DNA of 64,000 nt from Erythrobacter crassostreae (GCF_019204045.1 NZ_JAGSPC010000001.1:248001-312000); one strand, 5' to 3'; positions 44,560 to 53,786 are shown, counted from the stretch's first letter. Numbers and translations are program-made. Notes: generated from the letters alone by a model not told the origin.

Positions 44560-45701
44560 CTTCTACCGGCAATTCAATTGGCATCGATTCCGCATTTGAT
44601 AGCGGCAATATCAAAACCCTCTCGATCAACGGCAATTGCGCCCGGCTTGCGATCCCGAAGGATCATATGGCCGAGTTTGCGCAGTGGTTTCATTTCCGCG
44701 TGACCGGCGCGGCTGGTGAAGAGGTCGAGCTAAAAATTACCGGCCTTAGCGGGAGTGCATTTCCCGGCGGCTGGCCGAATTACGATGCCTGCGTTTCTGA
44801 AGACCGCGAGTTTTGGGCGCGCACGGCCAGTTCGTATGATCAAAACGAAGAAGGCGGCACGCTAACGATCCGCTACACATTGGCATCCAACACCGCATGG
44901 TTCGCTTACTTTGCGCCGTATTCGATGGAGCGCCATCACGATCTCTTGGCAGAGGCGGCCTCATGCGAAGGTGTTGAACTGAGCCGCCTGACGCAAACGC
45001 TGGATGGTCAGCCGCTCGATATGCTCGAAATGGGCGAAGGCGAGAAACAAGTTTGGCTCTATGCCCGCCAGCATCCCGGTGAAACCCAGGCCGAATGGTG
45101 GATGGAAGGCGCGCTCGAATGCCTGACTGATCCAACCGATCCAGTCGCGCGCGGTCTGCGCAAACGCTGCCGATTGCATATTGTACCAAACTGCAACCCC
45201 GATGGATCACGCCGGGGTCATTTGCGCACCAACGGTGTGGGCACAAACTTGAACCGCGAATGGTCCGAACCCAGTGCCGACAAATCGCCTGAAGTTCTCG
45301 CCATCCGCGCCAAGATGGACGAAACCGGCGTCGACTATGCGATGGATGTGCACGGTGATGAAGCGATCCCTGCTGTATTCCTTGCCGGATATGAAGGCAT
45401 TCCAAGCTGGACCGATGCGCATGGCGAACAATTCTATCGCTACCAGCGCATCCTTGATCGCCGTACGCCCGATTTCCAGACTAAACTTGGCTATCCCAAG
45501 GCACCGGCGGGCAAAGCCAATCTCGGCATCAGCACCAATTTGGTCGCAGAACGGTATGGCGCCTGCGCAATGACGCTGGAAATGCCGTATAAGGATCTCG
45601 CGGATTTCCCTGAGCCTGAACAAGGTTGGTCACCCGAACGCTGCAAGCTGCTGGCCCGCGAATGCCTCGCGGCTCTGCTGGAATGGCTGGAGACCGAATA
45701 G
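44556..45701 (+). CDS. M14-family cytosolic-type carboxypeptidase
   Basis: Zinc carboxypeptidase of the CCP-like M14 group, 381 residues and no signal peptide. An N-terminal beta-rich domain (about 1-125) precedes the catalytic domain. The zinc ligands are His and Glu in [16 protein letters not shown] and the His in DVHGDEAIP; the substrate Arg-region [20 protein letters not shown] and Asn-Arg in LNREW follow, and the general base is Glu in MTLEMPYKD. All catalytic residues look intact. Eukaryotic relatives trim glutamate from proteins; the bacterial substrate is unknown. It is coupled to the lipoprotein gene and followed by an M48 protease. Confidence 0.9.
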   Translation: MTSTGNSIGIDSAFDSGNIKTLSINGNCARLAIPKDHMAEFAQWFHFRVTGAAGEEVELKITGLSGSAFPGGWPNYDACVSEDREFWARTASSYDQNEEGGTLTIRYTLASNTAWFAYFAPYSMERHHDLLAEAASCEGVELSRLTQTLDGQPLDMLEMGEGEKQVWLYARQHPGETQAEWWMEGALECLTDPTDPVARGLRKRCRLHIVPNCNPDGSRRGHLRTNGVGTNLNREWSEPSADKSPEVLAIRAKMDETGVDYAMDVHGDEAIPAVFLAGYEGIPSWTDAHGEQFYRYQRILDRRTPDFQTKLGYPKAPAGKANLGISTNLVAERYGACAMTLEMPYKDLADFPEPEQGWSPERCKLLARECLAALLEWLETE

Positions 45702-45704
45702 CCG

Positions 45705-47066
45705 GTGGCCACGCGGGTCGCACCGCTATTCGATACAAAGTCTGCGGCGCAGGTCTATTTTGACCGGCACGCCGCCGAATGCGCTGAGCTGAATTGCAGT
45801 GCCTCCGATGTCGGCGCCGAAATTGCGATCAACCAGATTTTTACGCCTCTGGTCGTCTTGCTCGTTGCGCTAGCCTTGCACCGGTTGGGTTTCTGGCAAG
45901 CGAGCTATGGCAGGTTAAGCCGCTGGCTGCGCCGGTCGGTCCTCGCATCCGCTGCGTTCGGCGCGATGGTCATGGCGCTGTTTGTGGCCATGCTTTTGCC
46001 ATTCAAATACTACATTGAAGTTTGGCTCGGAAAGACAAGCGGAAGTATAATCACCATTGTCAGCGACGATCCTCGCTTTGCGCCGCCCACTTTCTTGCAG
46101 CGGAACTTTTCGTTCTTTTGGGATCAGTTTGAACTGGCTTTGATGCTTGGATTAGTCGGAGCAATCATCGCTCCGCTCGCATTTTGGCTCTTTCGAACAC
46201 GTCCCCGGACGCTGTTTGCTATTGCGGGGGCATTGTATCTGTCGTGGGTGTTGGTGCCGACAATCGATCCATGGGCGGAGACCTTTCCTCTGGCTGAAGG
46301 GAAATTGCGGGATGATGTCGAGCAAATTGCCGACCGCGCAGATATTGACATGGGCCGCATCCGGACAGGCAATAAAAATCGCCTTGGATTAGGCCAAAAT
46401 GAAGCCCGCGCAGAATGGCATGATGGCGGGACCAAAGCGATCATGAACGAGGCGATGCTGAACATCATGCAGATTAACCCCAAGGCTTATTCTCCGCCAT
46501 TCAAACCTTTCACGGCCAAAGAATTCCGCGCAGTTGTGGGGCATGAACTGGCGCATCTAAAACAGTACCATTGGCAATGGTTGATCGGATTCAGAGCCAT
46601 TCTTGCATCGTTCTTAACTGCGCTCGCAGCTTGGATTGCCTTGCGCCTCAGCAGCCGGCCATTTCTGACAGGCCCGCAAGGGCAGCGACATGCTCCAACC
46701 GTCTTGGCTCTGTTTGCGGCAACGGGTTTCGCTTTCCATTTTGTGGCGCTCCCGCTCTTCAACAATGCGATCCGGTGGCAGGAAAACAGCGCGGATCAGG
46801 TAGCGCTTGATCTGGCGCGTGACCCCGATGGCGCGGCCGAGCTTGCCTATCGACTTGCTCGCGGTGGCCCCTTGGAACATCGCAGGTGGTATAACACGCT
46901 CTATCGCTCTCACCCCGACGCAAGAACGCGGATCGAACGGGCGATGAGGTGGAAAGCCAACAATGAACCGGCAAAATATACCGCAACGGGATGGTCAGGG
47001 CCGGTCCGCAACCGGTGGATGGATGATCTTGACCCGATTGATGGCTGGTCAGAGCACAGCGAATAG
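45705..47066 (+). CDS. M48-family (Ste24-like) membrane metalloprotease
   Basis: A 453-residue membrane protease with N-terminal helices (about 50-67, 80-102, 145-165) and the zinc motif HELAHLKQYH, third ligand Glu in QENSADQVALDLA. The overall plan resembles Ste24/CAAX protease 1, but bacteria do not prenylate proteins, so it may serve in quality control or peptide cutting. The start is a GTG at 45705, three bases after the M14 stop. It forms an operon with the lipoprotein and the M14 enzyme. Confidence 0.88.
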   Translation: MATRVAPLFDTKSAAQVYFDRHAAECAELNCSASDVGAEIAINQIFTPLVVLLVALALHRLGFWQASYGRLSRWLRRSVLASAAFGAMVMALFVAMLLPFKYYIEVWLGKTSGSIITIVSDDPRFAPPTFLQRNFSFFWDQFELALMLGLVGAIIAPLAFWLFRTRPRTLFAIAGALYLSWVLVPTIDPWAETFPLAEGKLRDDVEQIADRADIDMGRIRTGNKNRLGLGQNEARAEWHDGGTKAIMNEAMLNIMQINPKAYSPPFKPFTAKEFRAVVGHELAHLKQYHWQWLIGFRAILASFLTALAAWIALRLSSRPFLTGPQGQRHAPTVLALFAATGFAFHFVALPLFNNAIRWQENSADQVALDLARDPDGAAELAYRLARGGPLEHRRWYNTLYRSHPDARTRIERAMRWKANNEPAKYTATGWSGPVRNRWMDDLDPIDGWSEHSE

Positions 47067-47088
47067 GCTCCGCCGCACACGATTTTAC

Positions 47089-47100
47089 ACCCGGTTCAGC
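47089..47100 (+). promoter_or_regulatory. 12-base motif upstream of the DUF4197 gene
   Basis: ACCCGGTTCAGC is identical to the copy at 10651-10662. It lies 60 bases before the DUF4197 start. Confidence 0.3.
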
Positions 47101-47159
47101 AAACGCAGCGACCGGTTCATGTTACAGAGCCTCCAGCAAGAGAGAACGGGAGCTTATTC

Positions 47160-47882
47160 ATGACGCAGCAAATCCAGTGGAACCGTCGCGGTATTTTGGC
47201 CGGCGCAGGCGCGCTTGGGATCGCGGGTTTTTTGCCCACCCAGGCTGCGGCGCAGGGTCTCAATCTTGGTCTGGGCAAAGGGCTTGGTCTCGGCTCACTC
47301 CTTGGCAAGGCCACCGACGGTGCGCTTGATAAGCTTGCGCAGCCCGGTGCGTTCTACGGCGATGAAGACATCCGTATCGGCCTGCCGATTGTCGGCAATC
47401 TGGGCGGGCGCAGCGGCGGATTGTTTGGCCGGTTGATGAATGCAGGCAATCGCTTAGGTGTCCTTGGCGATGTGACCCGCACTATCAACGACGCCGCCGG
47501 ACTTGCCGCGGGCGAGGCCAAGCCAATTTTCCGTGACGCGATAAATGGCCTGTCATTCGAAGATGCGCCTAGCATCATAAAAGAGGACGATGGCGGCACG
47601 CAGTATCTGCGCAGTTCGTCGAATGAGAGGCTTCATTCGCGCTTTGAGCCGCTGGTCGATACCGCGCTTGAGAAGCTGGGCGTCTATAAGAGTTTTGACG
47701 GGCTTGCTGAAAAGCACAGCTTTATACGTCAGGCCGGATGGAACCGGCAGAGCATCAATCGCTCTGTGACGGACCAAGGCCTAGACGGCATCTTTTCCTA
47801 TGTAGGACAGGAAGAGCGGGAATTTCGCAAGAACCCTGTCGGGAATATTGGCGGCGCGCTGGGCGACCTGCTCGGCAAATAG
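47160..47882 (+). CDS. DUF4197 family exported protein
   Basis: A 240-residue protein with an N-terminal Arg-Arg signal (NRRGILAGAGALGIAGF), suggesting Tat export, then a Gly/Leu-rich stretch (GLNLGLGKGLGLGSLLGKATDGALDKL is cut here) and a helical domain of the DUF4197 kind: FYGDEDIRIGLPIV, FRDAINGLSFEDAPSIIK, STNERL-like SSSNERLHSRFEPLV, and TDQGLDGIFSYVGQEE. The function is not known. The ATG is at 47160. It follows the M48 gene and converges with cdd. Confidence 0.85.
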   Translation: MTQQIQWNRRGILAGAGALGIAGFLPTQAAAQGLNLGLGKGLGLGSLLGKATDGALDKLAQPGAFYGDEDIRIGLPIVGNLGGRSGGLFGRLMNAGNRLGVLGDVTRTINDAAGLAAGEAKPIFRDAINGLSFEDAPSIIKEDDGGTQYLRSSSNERLHSRFEPLVDTALEKLGVYKSFDGLAEKHSFIRQAGWNRQSINRSVTDQGLDGIFSYVGQEEREFRKNPVGNIGGALGDLLGK

Positions 47883-47885
47883 GCG

Positions 47886-48302
47886 TCAGCCCAAATGCTC
47901 TGGACCGAAAGCATGCGGAAGCAGCGCGGAAAGCGCCACTTCGCGGACCTCTTCGGCACCAACGCAGAGCACGCGCGGGTCTGTTCCGCCAAGCTGGGCA
48001 ATCTCATTGAGCACCTGACGGCATCGGCCACACGGCGTGATGGGCGCACCATCGCCCTTATCCAAAGGGCCAACAACGGCGACTTCGACAAGGCCGCCGC
48101 GGCGCCCCTCGCCAAGCGCTTTGGCCACGGCGACAGTCTCAGCGCACAGAGCCAATCCATAGCTCGCATTCTCGATATTGGTGCCGGTTATAACAGCGCC
48201 ATCGTCGAATTTGAGAGCCGCACCAACAGCGTAGTCGGAATAGGGTGACCAAGAATGTTTGGCGGCATCCCGGGCCGCTTGGATCAGGTTTTCATCGCTC
48301 AT
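47886..48302 (-). CDS. cdd: Cytidine deaminase
   Basis: Tetrameric zinc enzyme that deaminates cytidine and deoxycytidine in pyrimidine salvage. The 138-residue form has GAALKFDDG, the catalytic CAET (Cys and Glu) in NIENASYGLALCAET and the Cys pair in PCGRCRQVLNE. Start 48302 overlaps the stop of the GH25-like gene by three bases; an ATG 18 bases upstream is possible. It ends a three-gene minus-strand unit. Confidence 0.95.
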   Translation of the reverse strand: MSDENLIQAARDAAKHSWSPYSDYAVGAALKFDDGAVITGTNIENASYGLALCAETVAVAKALGEGRRGGLVEVAVVGPLDKGDGAPITPCGRCRQVLNEIAQLGGTDPRVLCVGAEEVREVALSALLPHAFGPEHLG

Positions 48303-49039
48303 TTTTGTACCACTACCCATTCGATTGGCTCATCCGAGGCTTCGGAAACAAGTTGGCTATTGGCGCTCCATAGCAGCCATGGCCGTCCGGTATAATCCGG
48401 GCGCGCACGGTCACGTGACAGCCAAAGATCACGCTCCATGCTTCTCGCAGTGCCATAACGATTTTCAAAATCCTCGCCCAGCTTCAGAATGACAGGCTTG
48501 CCTGAATGCATTTCAATCTGGTTGATAAGGGTCAGCAGTTCACTCTCAACCGCCGCATCGCTGACAGGTTCAACGCAATTTTCACCGCTCGCCTCCAATT
48601 CAATGGCGGGCGGCAACAGATCTTCGCTGCGCGGTACCATGCGGGTAAAACGCTTTGATTGAAGACCGGCGCGAAGACACGGATCAAAGCGCAGAACAAC
48701 GCCCATATTGATGCCCGACTGTTTCGCCTGCGCAAACCGGCTGCCGAAATCATCATCAAGAGCGCGCGAGGCCGGCTGCAGCTCCAGATAGGCGAACTGC
48801 CCGCCGATCGCTTTCAATGTGTCGAAATTCATCCCATTGATCTCGCTCGGGATGACGGCCCCCTGCTCGGGATAGAGCGCCTCATCGGGACGCCATTCGC
48901 GCATGTCCCACCAGAACCACGCCGTGAAGATGATCCCGACAAGAGCGAGCAAGGATATCAGCCGGAATGTCCAGCGCCCCATACTGCCTTTCTTGCGCCG
49001 CGAACGGCCGGAGGTTTTGGCACGCGCCATCTCTGCCAT
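48299..49039 (-). CDS. GH25-like (lysozyme-fold) membrane-anchored protein, probably not catalytic
   Basis: A 246-residue protein with one N-terminal helix (FRLISLLALVGIIFTAWFWW) and a GH25-type barrel: YPEQGAVIPSEINGMNF at the place of YPxxGVDVSxHQGxxDW, FAYLELQPASRALDDDFGSRF for the FAYIRATEG strand, then LPPAIELEASGENC for PxxLDVE, and KPVILKLGEDFENRY. In active GH25 enzymes the first Asp and the Asp of the DxE pair are catalytic; here both are replaced (Ala-Val-Ile-Pro and Glu). It may bind wall material without cutting. The ATG at 49039 overlaps the UPF0262 stop by one base. Confidence 0.7.
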   Translation of the reverse strand: MAEMARAKTSGRSRRKKGSMGRWTFRLISLLALVGIIFTAWFWWDMREWRPDEALYPEQGAVIPSEINGMNFDTLKAIGGQFAYLELQPASRALDDDFGSRFAQAKQSGINMGVVLRFDPCLRAGLQSKRFTRMVPRSEDLLPPAIELEASGENCVEPVSDAAVESELLTLINQIEMHSGKPVILKLGEDFENRYGTARSMERDLWLSRDRARPDYTGRPWLLWSANSQLVSEASDEPIEWVVVQK

Positions 49040-49545
49040 CAGCCCTTTATATGAAGCACGCAAATAAGCGTGAAAAGCCGCCGCGCGGTGGCAAAATCAG
49101 TCTCGACCTTGCCTTCGAGCCGCTCTTGCAAAAGCTCGGCTGCGTGGTTGTGCACTCCGCGGCGCGCCATATCGATAGTCTCGATTTCCGATGGCGTTGC
49201 CTTGCGGATCGCCTGATAATAGCTGTCGCAGATGGCGAAATATTCGCGAATCGGCCTGCGAAACCGGGCAAGCCCGATCATCAGAGTTTCGAGCTCTTGA
49301 TCGCTTTCATCGCTGATTCGCATCATCAGCCGCCCATCCCGCACACCAAGGTTCAAACGATACGGACCCTTCGCGCCGCGTTCCAGGCTGCGAACCGGCT
49401 TAAAGGTGTTTTCCTCAATCAGATCGTAAATCGCTACGCGCCGTTCTTGTTCGACATCGGCGTTGCGCCATAGAATCGTCTCTTCATCGAGAGCGATATG
49501 GGCAATGCGAAACGTGGTCGCGGAATCGGGCGGCAAATCGGCCAT
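49039..49545 (-). CDS. UPF0262 family protein
   Basis: A 168-residue cytosolic protein of the UPF0262 family, found mainly in alphaproteobacteria. Landmarks are AIYDLIEENTFKPV, PYRLNLGVRDGRLMMRIS, FRRPIREYFAICDSYYQAIR and IDMARRGVHNHAAELL, ARRLFTLICVLHIKG. The function is not known. A second Met at the third codon may be the start. It begins a unit with the GH25-like gene and cdd and is divergent from dnaB. Confidence 0.9.
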   Translation of the reverse strand: MADLPPDSATTFRIAHIALDEETILWRNADVEQERRVAIYDLIEENTFKPVRSLERGAKGPYRLNLGVRDGRLMMRISDESDQELETLMIGLARFRRPIREYFAICDSYYQAIRKATPSEIETIDMARRGVHNHAAELLQERLEGKVETDFATARRLFTLICVLHIKG

Positions 49546-49681
49546 GCGCAATGCCTTCGCAGATCGCGGGGGCCATGTTCAAGCACTTCGCGATTCCATC
49601 CCCGCTATCCACAAGCATGCGTGGTGATTTTACCGCTTTTTGCAGTTGCCGTTTGGGCCAGCCGCGCTCATCAAGCGGCTC

Positions 49682-51190
49682 ATGGCTGATCCCACTCCTC
49701 TTTCACTTGTCGATTCAGAATCGGAAACCGCGCGCAAACTGCCTTCTAACCTAGAGGCGGAAGCTGCGTTTCTTGGCGCGATCCTAAGTGACAATCGAAT
49801 ACTCGAAGAACTCCAGGTCCCGATCCAACCCATTCATTTTTTCGAGCCGTTGCATGAACGGATATTCGAGCGGATCAAGACACTGATTGACCGCAATGCG
49901 ACTGCTTCACCGGTTACCCTTCGCCCTCACTTCGAGGCAGATGAAGCCATGAAGGAGTTGGGCGGGCCAAAATATTTGGCTCAGCTATCTGCAAACGGTG
50001 CAGGTATTTTGATGCCGCGTGAGCTTGCGCAGCAGATATATGACCTAGCGCTATTGCGCGAACTCGTAAGCGTCGGGCGCGGCCTCGTCGAAGGGGCGTT
50101 GGACACCTCCGAAGAAACCGATCCGATGGACCGGATTTCTCAGGCCGAGGCGGACCTGTTCAAAGTGGCTGAGGGCGCTGCCACAGGCAACGAAGCCTCT
50201 AGCTTCCGCGATGCTGCGCTGACCGCGATCAAGATGGCCGAAGCCGCAATGAATTCGGGCGGCGGCCTGTCGGGCAAGACAACCGGCCTTTCGACCATGG
50301 ACAGCAAAACCGCAGGCCTGCACGAATCCGATCTAATCATCCTCGCCGGGCGTCCGGGCATGGGCAAAACCTCGCTTGCGACCAACATCGCGTTCAATTG
50401 CGCCGAGGCGCATCTGGATTGGGAGCGCGATGGCGGCGAGTTCAACTATGGCGGGCCAGCTGCATTTTTCAGCCTTGAGATGAGCGCTGACCAGCTTGCC
50501 ACGCGTATTCTCGCCGAGCAGGCCGAGATCAGTTCCGAGGCATTGCGGAGCGGTAAATTGAGCCGCGAAGATTTCCAGAAACTGAGTTTCGCCAGCCAGC
50601 GCCTCGCCGAGTTGCCTCTATACATTGACGATACGCCCGCCCTGACAATTGGCGGGTTGCGGACGCGTGCGCGGCGCCTGAAACGGCGGTATGATATTGG
50701 TCTGATTGTGGTCGACTATCTGCAACTCTTGCAGGGGTCAGGCCGCGCCAATGATAACCGCGTAAACGAAATTTCAGAGATCAGTCGCGGATTGAAGACG
50801 CTCGCGAAAGAGCTCTCCGTTCCAGTGATCGCGCTCTCGCAGCTCTCGCGTGCGGTCGAGCAACGCGAGGATAAACGTCCGATCCTTTCCGATCTCAGGG
50901 AGTCGGGCTCGATCGAGCAAGACGCCGATATGGTCTGGTTCGTTTACCGCGATGACTATTATCTCGAGGCGACCCGCCCAGACTTCCCGACAGAGAGCAG
51001 TCCGCCCGACGCGGTCGAAAAATATCGCGCATGGGAAGAGCAATACGAGCAGGTTCGTAACAAAGCGGCGGTGAATGTCGCCAAACAGCGTCACGGCTCC
51101 ACCGGCATCGTCCCGCTTCACTTCCAGGCCGAGTTCACCAAGTTCACCTCGCCGAATATCAAAGATTATTCGGACTGGGGCGAAGGCTAG
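49682..51190 (+). CDS. dnaB: Replicative DNA helicase DnaB
   Basis: Hexameric 5'-3' helicase at the replication fork. The 502-residue form starts MADPTPLSLVDSE; the ATG at 49682 is more likely than the longer frame from 49640. The N-terminal domain (about 20-125) has LPSNLEAEAAFLGAIL, and the RecA-like domain has Walker A GRPGMGKTSLATN, Walker B LIVVDYLQLL and the DnaB motif H3/H4 region ALSQLSRAVEQRED. About 20 residues in a mid-domain insert (HLDWERDGGEFNYGG) are of a kind seen in alphaproteobacterial DnaB. It abuts the convergent cardiolipin synthase gene. Confidence 0.96.
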   Translation: MADPTPLSLVDSESETARKLPSNLEAEAAFLGAILSDNRILEELQVPIQPIHFFEPLHERIFERIKTLIDRNATASPVTLRPHFEADEAMKELGGPKYLAQLSANGAGILMPRELAQQIYDLALLRELVSVGRGLVEGALDTSEETDPMDRISQAEADLFKVAEGAATGNEASSFRDAALTAIKMAEAAMNSGGGLSGKTTGLSTMDSKTAGLHESDLIILAGRPGMGKTSLATNIAFNCAEAHLDWERDGGEFNYGGPAAFFSLEMSADQLATRILAEQAEISSEALRSGKLSREDFQKLSFASQRLAELPLYIDDTPALTIGGLRTRARRLKRRYDIGLIVVDYLQLLQGSGRANDNRVNEISEISRGLKTLAKELSVPVIALSQLSRAVEQREDKRPILSDLRESGSIEQDADMVWFVYRDDYYLEATRPDFPTESSPPDAVEKYRAWEEQYEQVRNKAAVNVAKQRHGSTGIVPLHFQAEFTKFTSPNIKDYSDWGEG

Positions 51191-52383
51191 GGCGTAGAAG
51201 GCTTATTGAGGCTTCGCGCAACCCGGTAGTCGGCAAGCGCGATCCAGTAGCTCAATGTCCATCGCATCCGATTGAACAATCCGGCCTCTTGCGCATACCA
51301 TTCTCGTGTGACCGGCATGCTCGCTGCTTCGAGGGTAGTGATGAAATCACGAAGTCGGTCGGCAAGGTCGCCATCTTCCACACGAACCATCAGCTCGACA
51401 TTGATACGAACCGATCTTTTATCGAGATTGGCACTGCCAAAGTAGCTTACATTGTCGGCAATCAGCAGTTTCATATGCAGCTTGCACGGCTGAAATTCGA
51501 AAATCTTGGTCCCTGCCTTGAGCAGCTTGCGATAGAGCAATCGCGCAACATCAATCGTTGCGTCGATATCTGACTTGCCAGCCGTGATCATTCGCATACG
51601 GCCCCGCCGCGCTACACGCGCCATAAGGCGCCGCATACTGCTTGGCGGAGAGAAATAGGCGCTTACGGTATCAAGGCTTTGTGCATGCACCAGATCGGTT
51701 TTGAACTGCCAGGCCCAGTGGCTTTTTCGCACAAGCGGCCCGCCGACGAGCAACCGGACTGGACCTTCGCCCGCATCCCATTGCTTGACCATCCGGCGCA
51801 TCCGGCGAAGCTGCGAGCCTTCGCTTTGAACCCAATCGCGCAAAAGGATGAACCAGTCAGCGAACTGATCAACCACTTTGCCTTCAATAGCGACGCCTAG
51901 GTCGCACCAGCCGTTATTCTCAGGCGTGTCGTAGTAATGATCGGAAACATTGTTACCTCCGGTCAGGACCCGCGCGTTGTCGGCAATAACGAATTTCTGA
52001 TGGTTGCGGATCAGATAGCGGACGTTCCATTTGGCCGCGAACACGTCAAACCGGCCGCCCGCCTCTACCAGAGGATCAAAGAAATGATCCGGCGCATCGC
52101 TGCCAAATGCATCGATGATCAGGTGAACATCGACACCGCGCTCTACCGCTTTGACCAAAGCGGCGAGTATCTGGGCTCCCGCATGGTCATGTTGGAACAT
52201 GTAGTAGAAGATCGCGAGCGACTTTTGCGCTTTGTCGATATGGTCAACGAGCGCCTCAAGACGGTCGGACCCGCGCGGATAAAACGTAAATGCGTGGCCT
52301 TGTGCCTTAACCTGAAAGCTATCGGCGTCCTGATAATCGCTGGTGGGCGTTTCGGAGGGATCGGGGCAATTGTTCTGAGTCAC
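51187..52383 (-). CDS. Cardiolipin synthase-type phospholipase D protein
   Basis: A 398-residue protein with the two HxKxxxxD (HKD) motifs NHQKFVIADNARVLTGGNN and KLHMKLLIADNVSYFGSANLD, as in cardiolipin synthases that join two phosphatidylglycerol molecules. It lacks the N-terminal helices of ClsA, resembling ClsB-like forms. I place the start at the GTG at 52383, which has GGGG before it. The frame continues upstream over rpoZ to 52785, where it is antisense and not real. Confidence 0.88.
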   Translation of the reverse strand: MTQNNCPDPSETPTSDYQDADSFQVKAQGHAFTFYPRGSDRLEALVDHIDKAQKSLAIFYYMFQHDHAGAQILAALVKAVERGVDVHLIIDAFGSDAPDHFFDPLVEAGGRFDVFAAKWNVRYLIRNHQKFVIADNARVLTGGNNVSDHYYDTPENNGWCDLGVAIEGKVVDQFADWFILLRDWVQSEGSQLRRMRRMVKQWDAGEGPVRLLVGGPLVRKSHWAWQFKTDLVHAQSLDTVSAYFSPPSSMRRLMARVARRGRMRMITAGKSDIDATIDVARLLYRKLLKAGTKIFEFQPCKLHMKLLIADNVSYFGSANLDKRSVRINVELMVRVEDGDLADRLRDFITTLEAASMPVTREWYAQEAGLFNRMRWTLSYWIALADYRVARSLNKPSTP

Positions 52384-52423
52384 AACGGCCCCAATGCATC
52401 GCTGCGGTTTCAGTTGCAAATTC

Positions 52424-52452
52424 TTGACTCTTCGCCGCCGTGACCCTAGGTG
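52424..52452 (+). promoter_or_regulatory. Candidate sigma-70 promoter of rpoZ
   Basis: TTGACT at 52424-52429, a 17-base spacer, then TAGGTG at 52447-52452; the -10 is weak. It lies 41 bases before the rpoZ start. Confidence 0.35.
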
Positions 52453-52492
52453 AAGCGATCTTTCAGACAACCAGAATTTATGAGGCCCGCTG

Positions 52493-52837
52493 ATGGCACG
52501 CGTTACCGTTGAAGATTGCGTCGACAAGATTCCAAACCGTTTCGACCTTGTATTGCTCGCTGCACAGCGCGCGCGCGAAGTTTCGGGCGGTAGCGAACTG
52601 ACGCTTGAGCGTGACCGTGATAAGAACCCGGTTGTTGCCCTACGCGAGATCGCCGAACAGACGATCAAGCCGAAAGAGCTGAAAGAATCGCTGGTAACAA
52701 GCCTGCAGAAAATCCTGCCTGACGATGAAGATGATGCCGATGAAATCGGTTCGCTGAGCCAGTCGGCTGAAGCTTTGCGGATCACCGCGAGTGCGCCAAC
52801 CCGTTCGACATCAATCGGTGCCGATTACGAAGGTTAA
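52493..52837 (+). CDS. rpoZ: DNA-directed RNA polymerase omega subunit
   Basis: Small RNA polymerase subunit that helps assemble beta-prime. The 114-residue protein begins [20 protein letters not shown] and has [34 protein letters not shown] split at the motif; the acidic middle [11 protein letters not shown] is typical. It is followed by a strong terminator and lies divergent from the cardiolipin synthase gene. Confidence 0.97.
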   Translation: MARVTVEDCVDKIPNRFDLVLLAAQRAREVSGGSELTLERDRDKNPVVALREIAEQTIKPKELKESLVTSLQKILPDDEDDADEIGSLSQSAEALRITASAPTRSTSIGADYEG

Positions 52838-52878
52838 GGCCTACGGATAACGCAGGGACAAATTGTCCCGTATTGAGA

Positions 52879-52905
52879 AGGGCCGCCAGTTTGGCGGCCT
52901 TTTTC
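52879..52905 (+). terminator. Rho-independent terminator of rpoZ
   Basis: GGCCGCCA and TGGCGGCC form an 8-bp stem with a GTT loop, followed by TTTTTC. Confidence 0.9.
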
Positions 52906-52987
52906 GTTTTGGTGCTGTATCCCAAATCACAGAACGGTAACTTACCCCGCCTAACAGCGGACCTTTGAAGCGAGACAACGGACAGCC

Positions 52988-53728
52988 ATGGCATCGATTG
53001 CGGTTTACAGTGTCAAAGGCGGTGTTGGAAAAACGACATTCGCTGTAAACCTCGCATGGTGCGCCGCGACGGTCTCTCGGCGACAAACCCTGCTTTGGGA
53101 TTTGGACGCGGCCAATGGCTCCGGCTTCCTGCTGGGTATCGACCCCAAGAAGAAACGCACGGCCGGTTCTGTTTTTACGGCGGATCGCAGTCCATCAAAA
53201 CTGATCCAGAAAACCGCCTATCCCAATTTGCACCTGCTGCCTGCGGACGAGAGTATTCGTACACTCGATAGGCAGTTTGACCGGATCGGGAAGAAGAAGC
53301 GGCTTTCCAAACTGACCAGCGCGCTTGCCAAGAATTACGACCGGATCATCTTCGATTGCCCACCAGTTTTGAATGAAATCAGCGCGCAGGTCATGCGCGC
53401 AGCGGATATCGTGATTGTCCCGCTCCCCCCGTCCCCGCTTTCTTCAAGGGCATTCGATCAAGTGGTTGAGGAAGTGCGCGGCAGCGGCAAAGGCCATCCG
53501 CCAATCCTGCCAGTCCTGTCGATGCTCGATATGCGCCGGACGCTGCACAAGGAAGCACGCGCGGCCAATCCCAATTGGCCTGCTGTTCCGCTGGCCAGCG
53601 CGATTGAGCAATGCGCGGTCGAGCGCCAGCCGGTGGGCGCGTTTGCACCCCGCTCACCCGGTGCGCGCGCCTTTGCGCAAATGTGGACCGCGATCGAGCG
53701 CAAACTGGCTTCGAAAAAGAAACGATAG
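52988..53728 (+). CDS. Orphan ParA/MinD-type ATPase
   Basis: A 246-residue P-loop ATPase with the deviant Walker A KGGVGKTT (10-17), the switch DLDAANGSGFLLG where DLDPQG is usual, and Walker B IIFDCPP. The C-terminal LASAIEQCAVERQPVGAFAP resembles ParA-like partition proteins. No parB is next to it. It could position a cargo other than the chromosome, such as a chemoreceptor or a polar protein. The gene stands alone between rpoZ and a DUF3667 gene. Confidence 0.85.
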   Translation: MASIAVYSVKGGVGKTTFAVNLAWCAATVSRRQTLLWDLDAANGSGFLLGIDPKKKRTAGSVFTADRSPSKLIQKTAYPNLHLLPADESIRTLDRQFDRIGKKKRLSKLTSALAKNYDRIIFDCPPVLNEISAQVMRAADIVIVPLPPSPLSSRAFDQVVEEVRGSGKGHPPILPVLSMLDMRRTLHKEARAANPNWPAVPLASAIEQCAVERQPVGAFAPRSPGARAFAQMWTAIERKLASKKKR

Positions 53729-53786
53729 AGAGCTTTCCCACTAACCCCGCCTTCGCTTATAGCTTCGGCACCGAGACGGGGGACTC

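Noticed and set aside
47801-47809. TGTAGGACA, a match to the repeat at 30.7 kb
   Set aside because: It lies inside the DUF4197 coding sequence without the flanking repeat bases; chance is enough.
52384-52785. N-terminal extension of the cardiolipin synthase frame
   Set aside because: It runs antisense through rpoZ and has Ser/Arg-rich sequence without similarity; a GTG with a ribosome site at 52383 is better.
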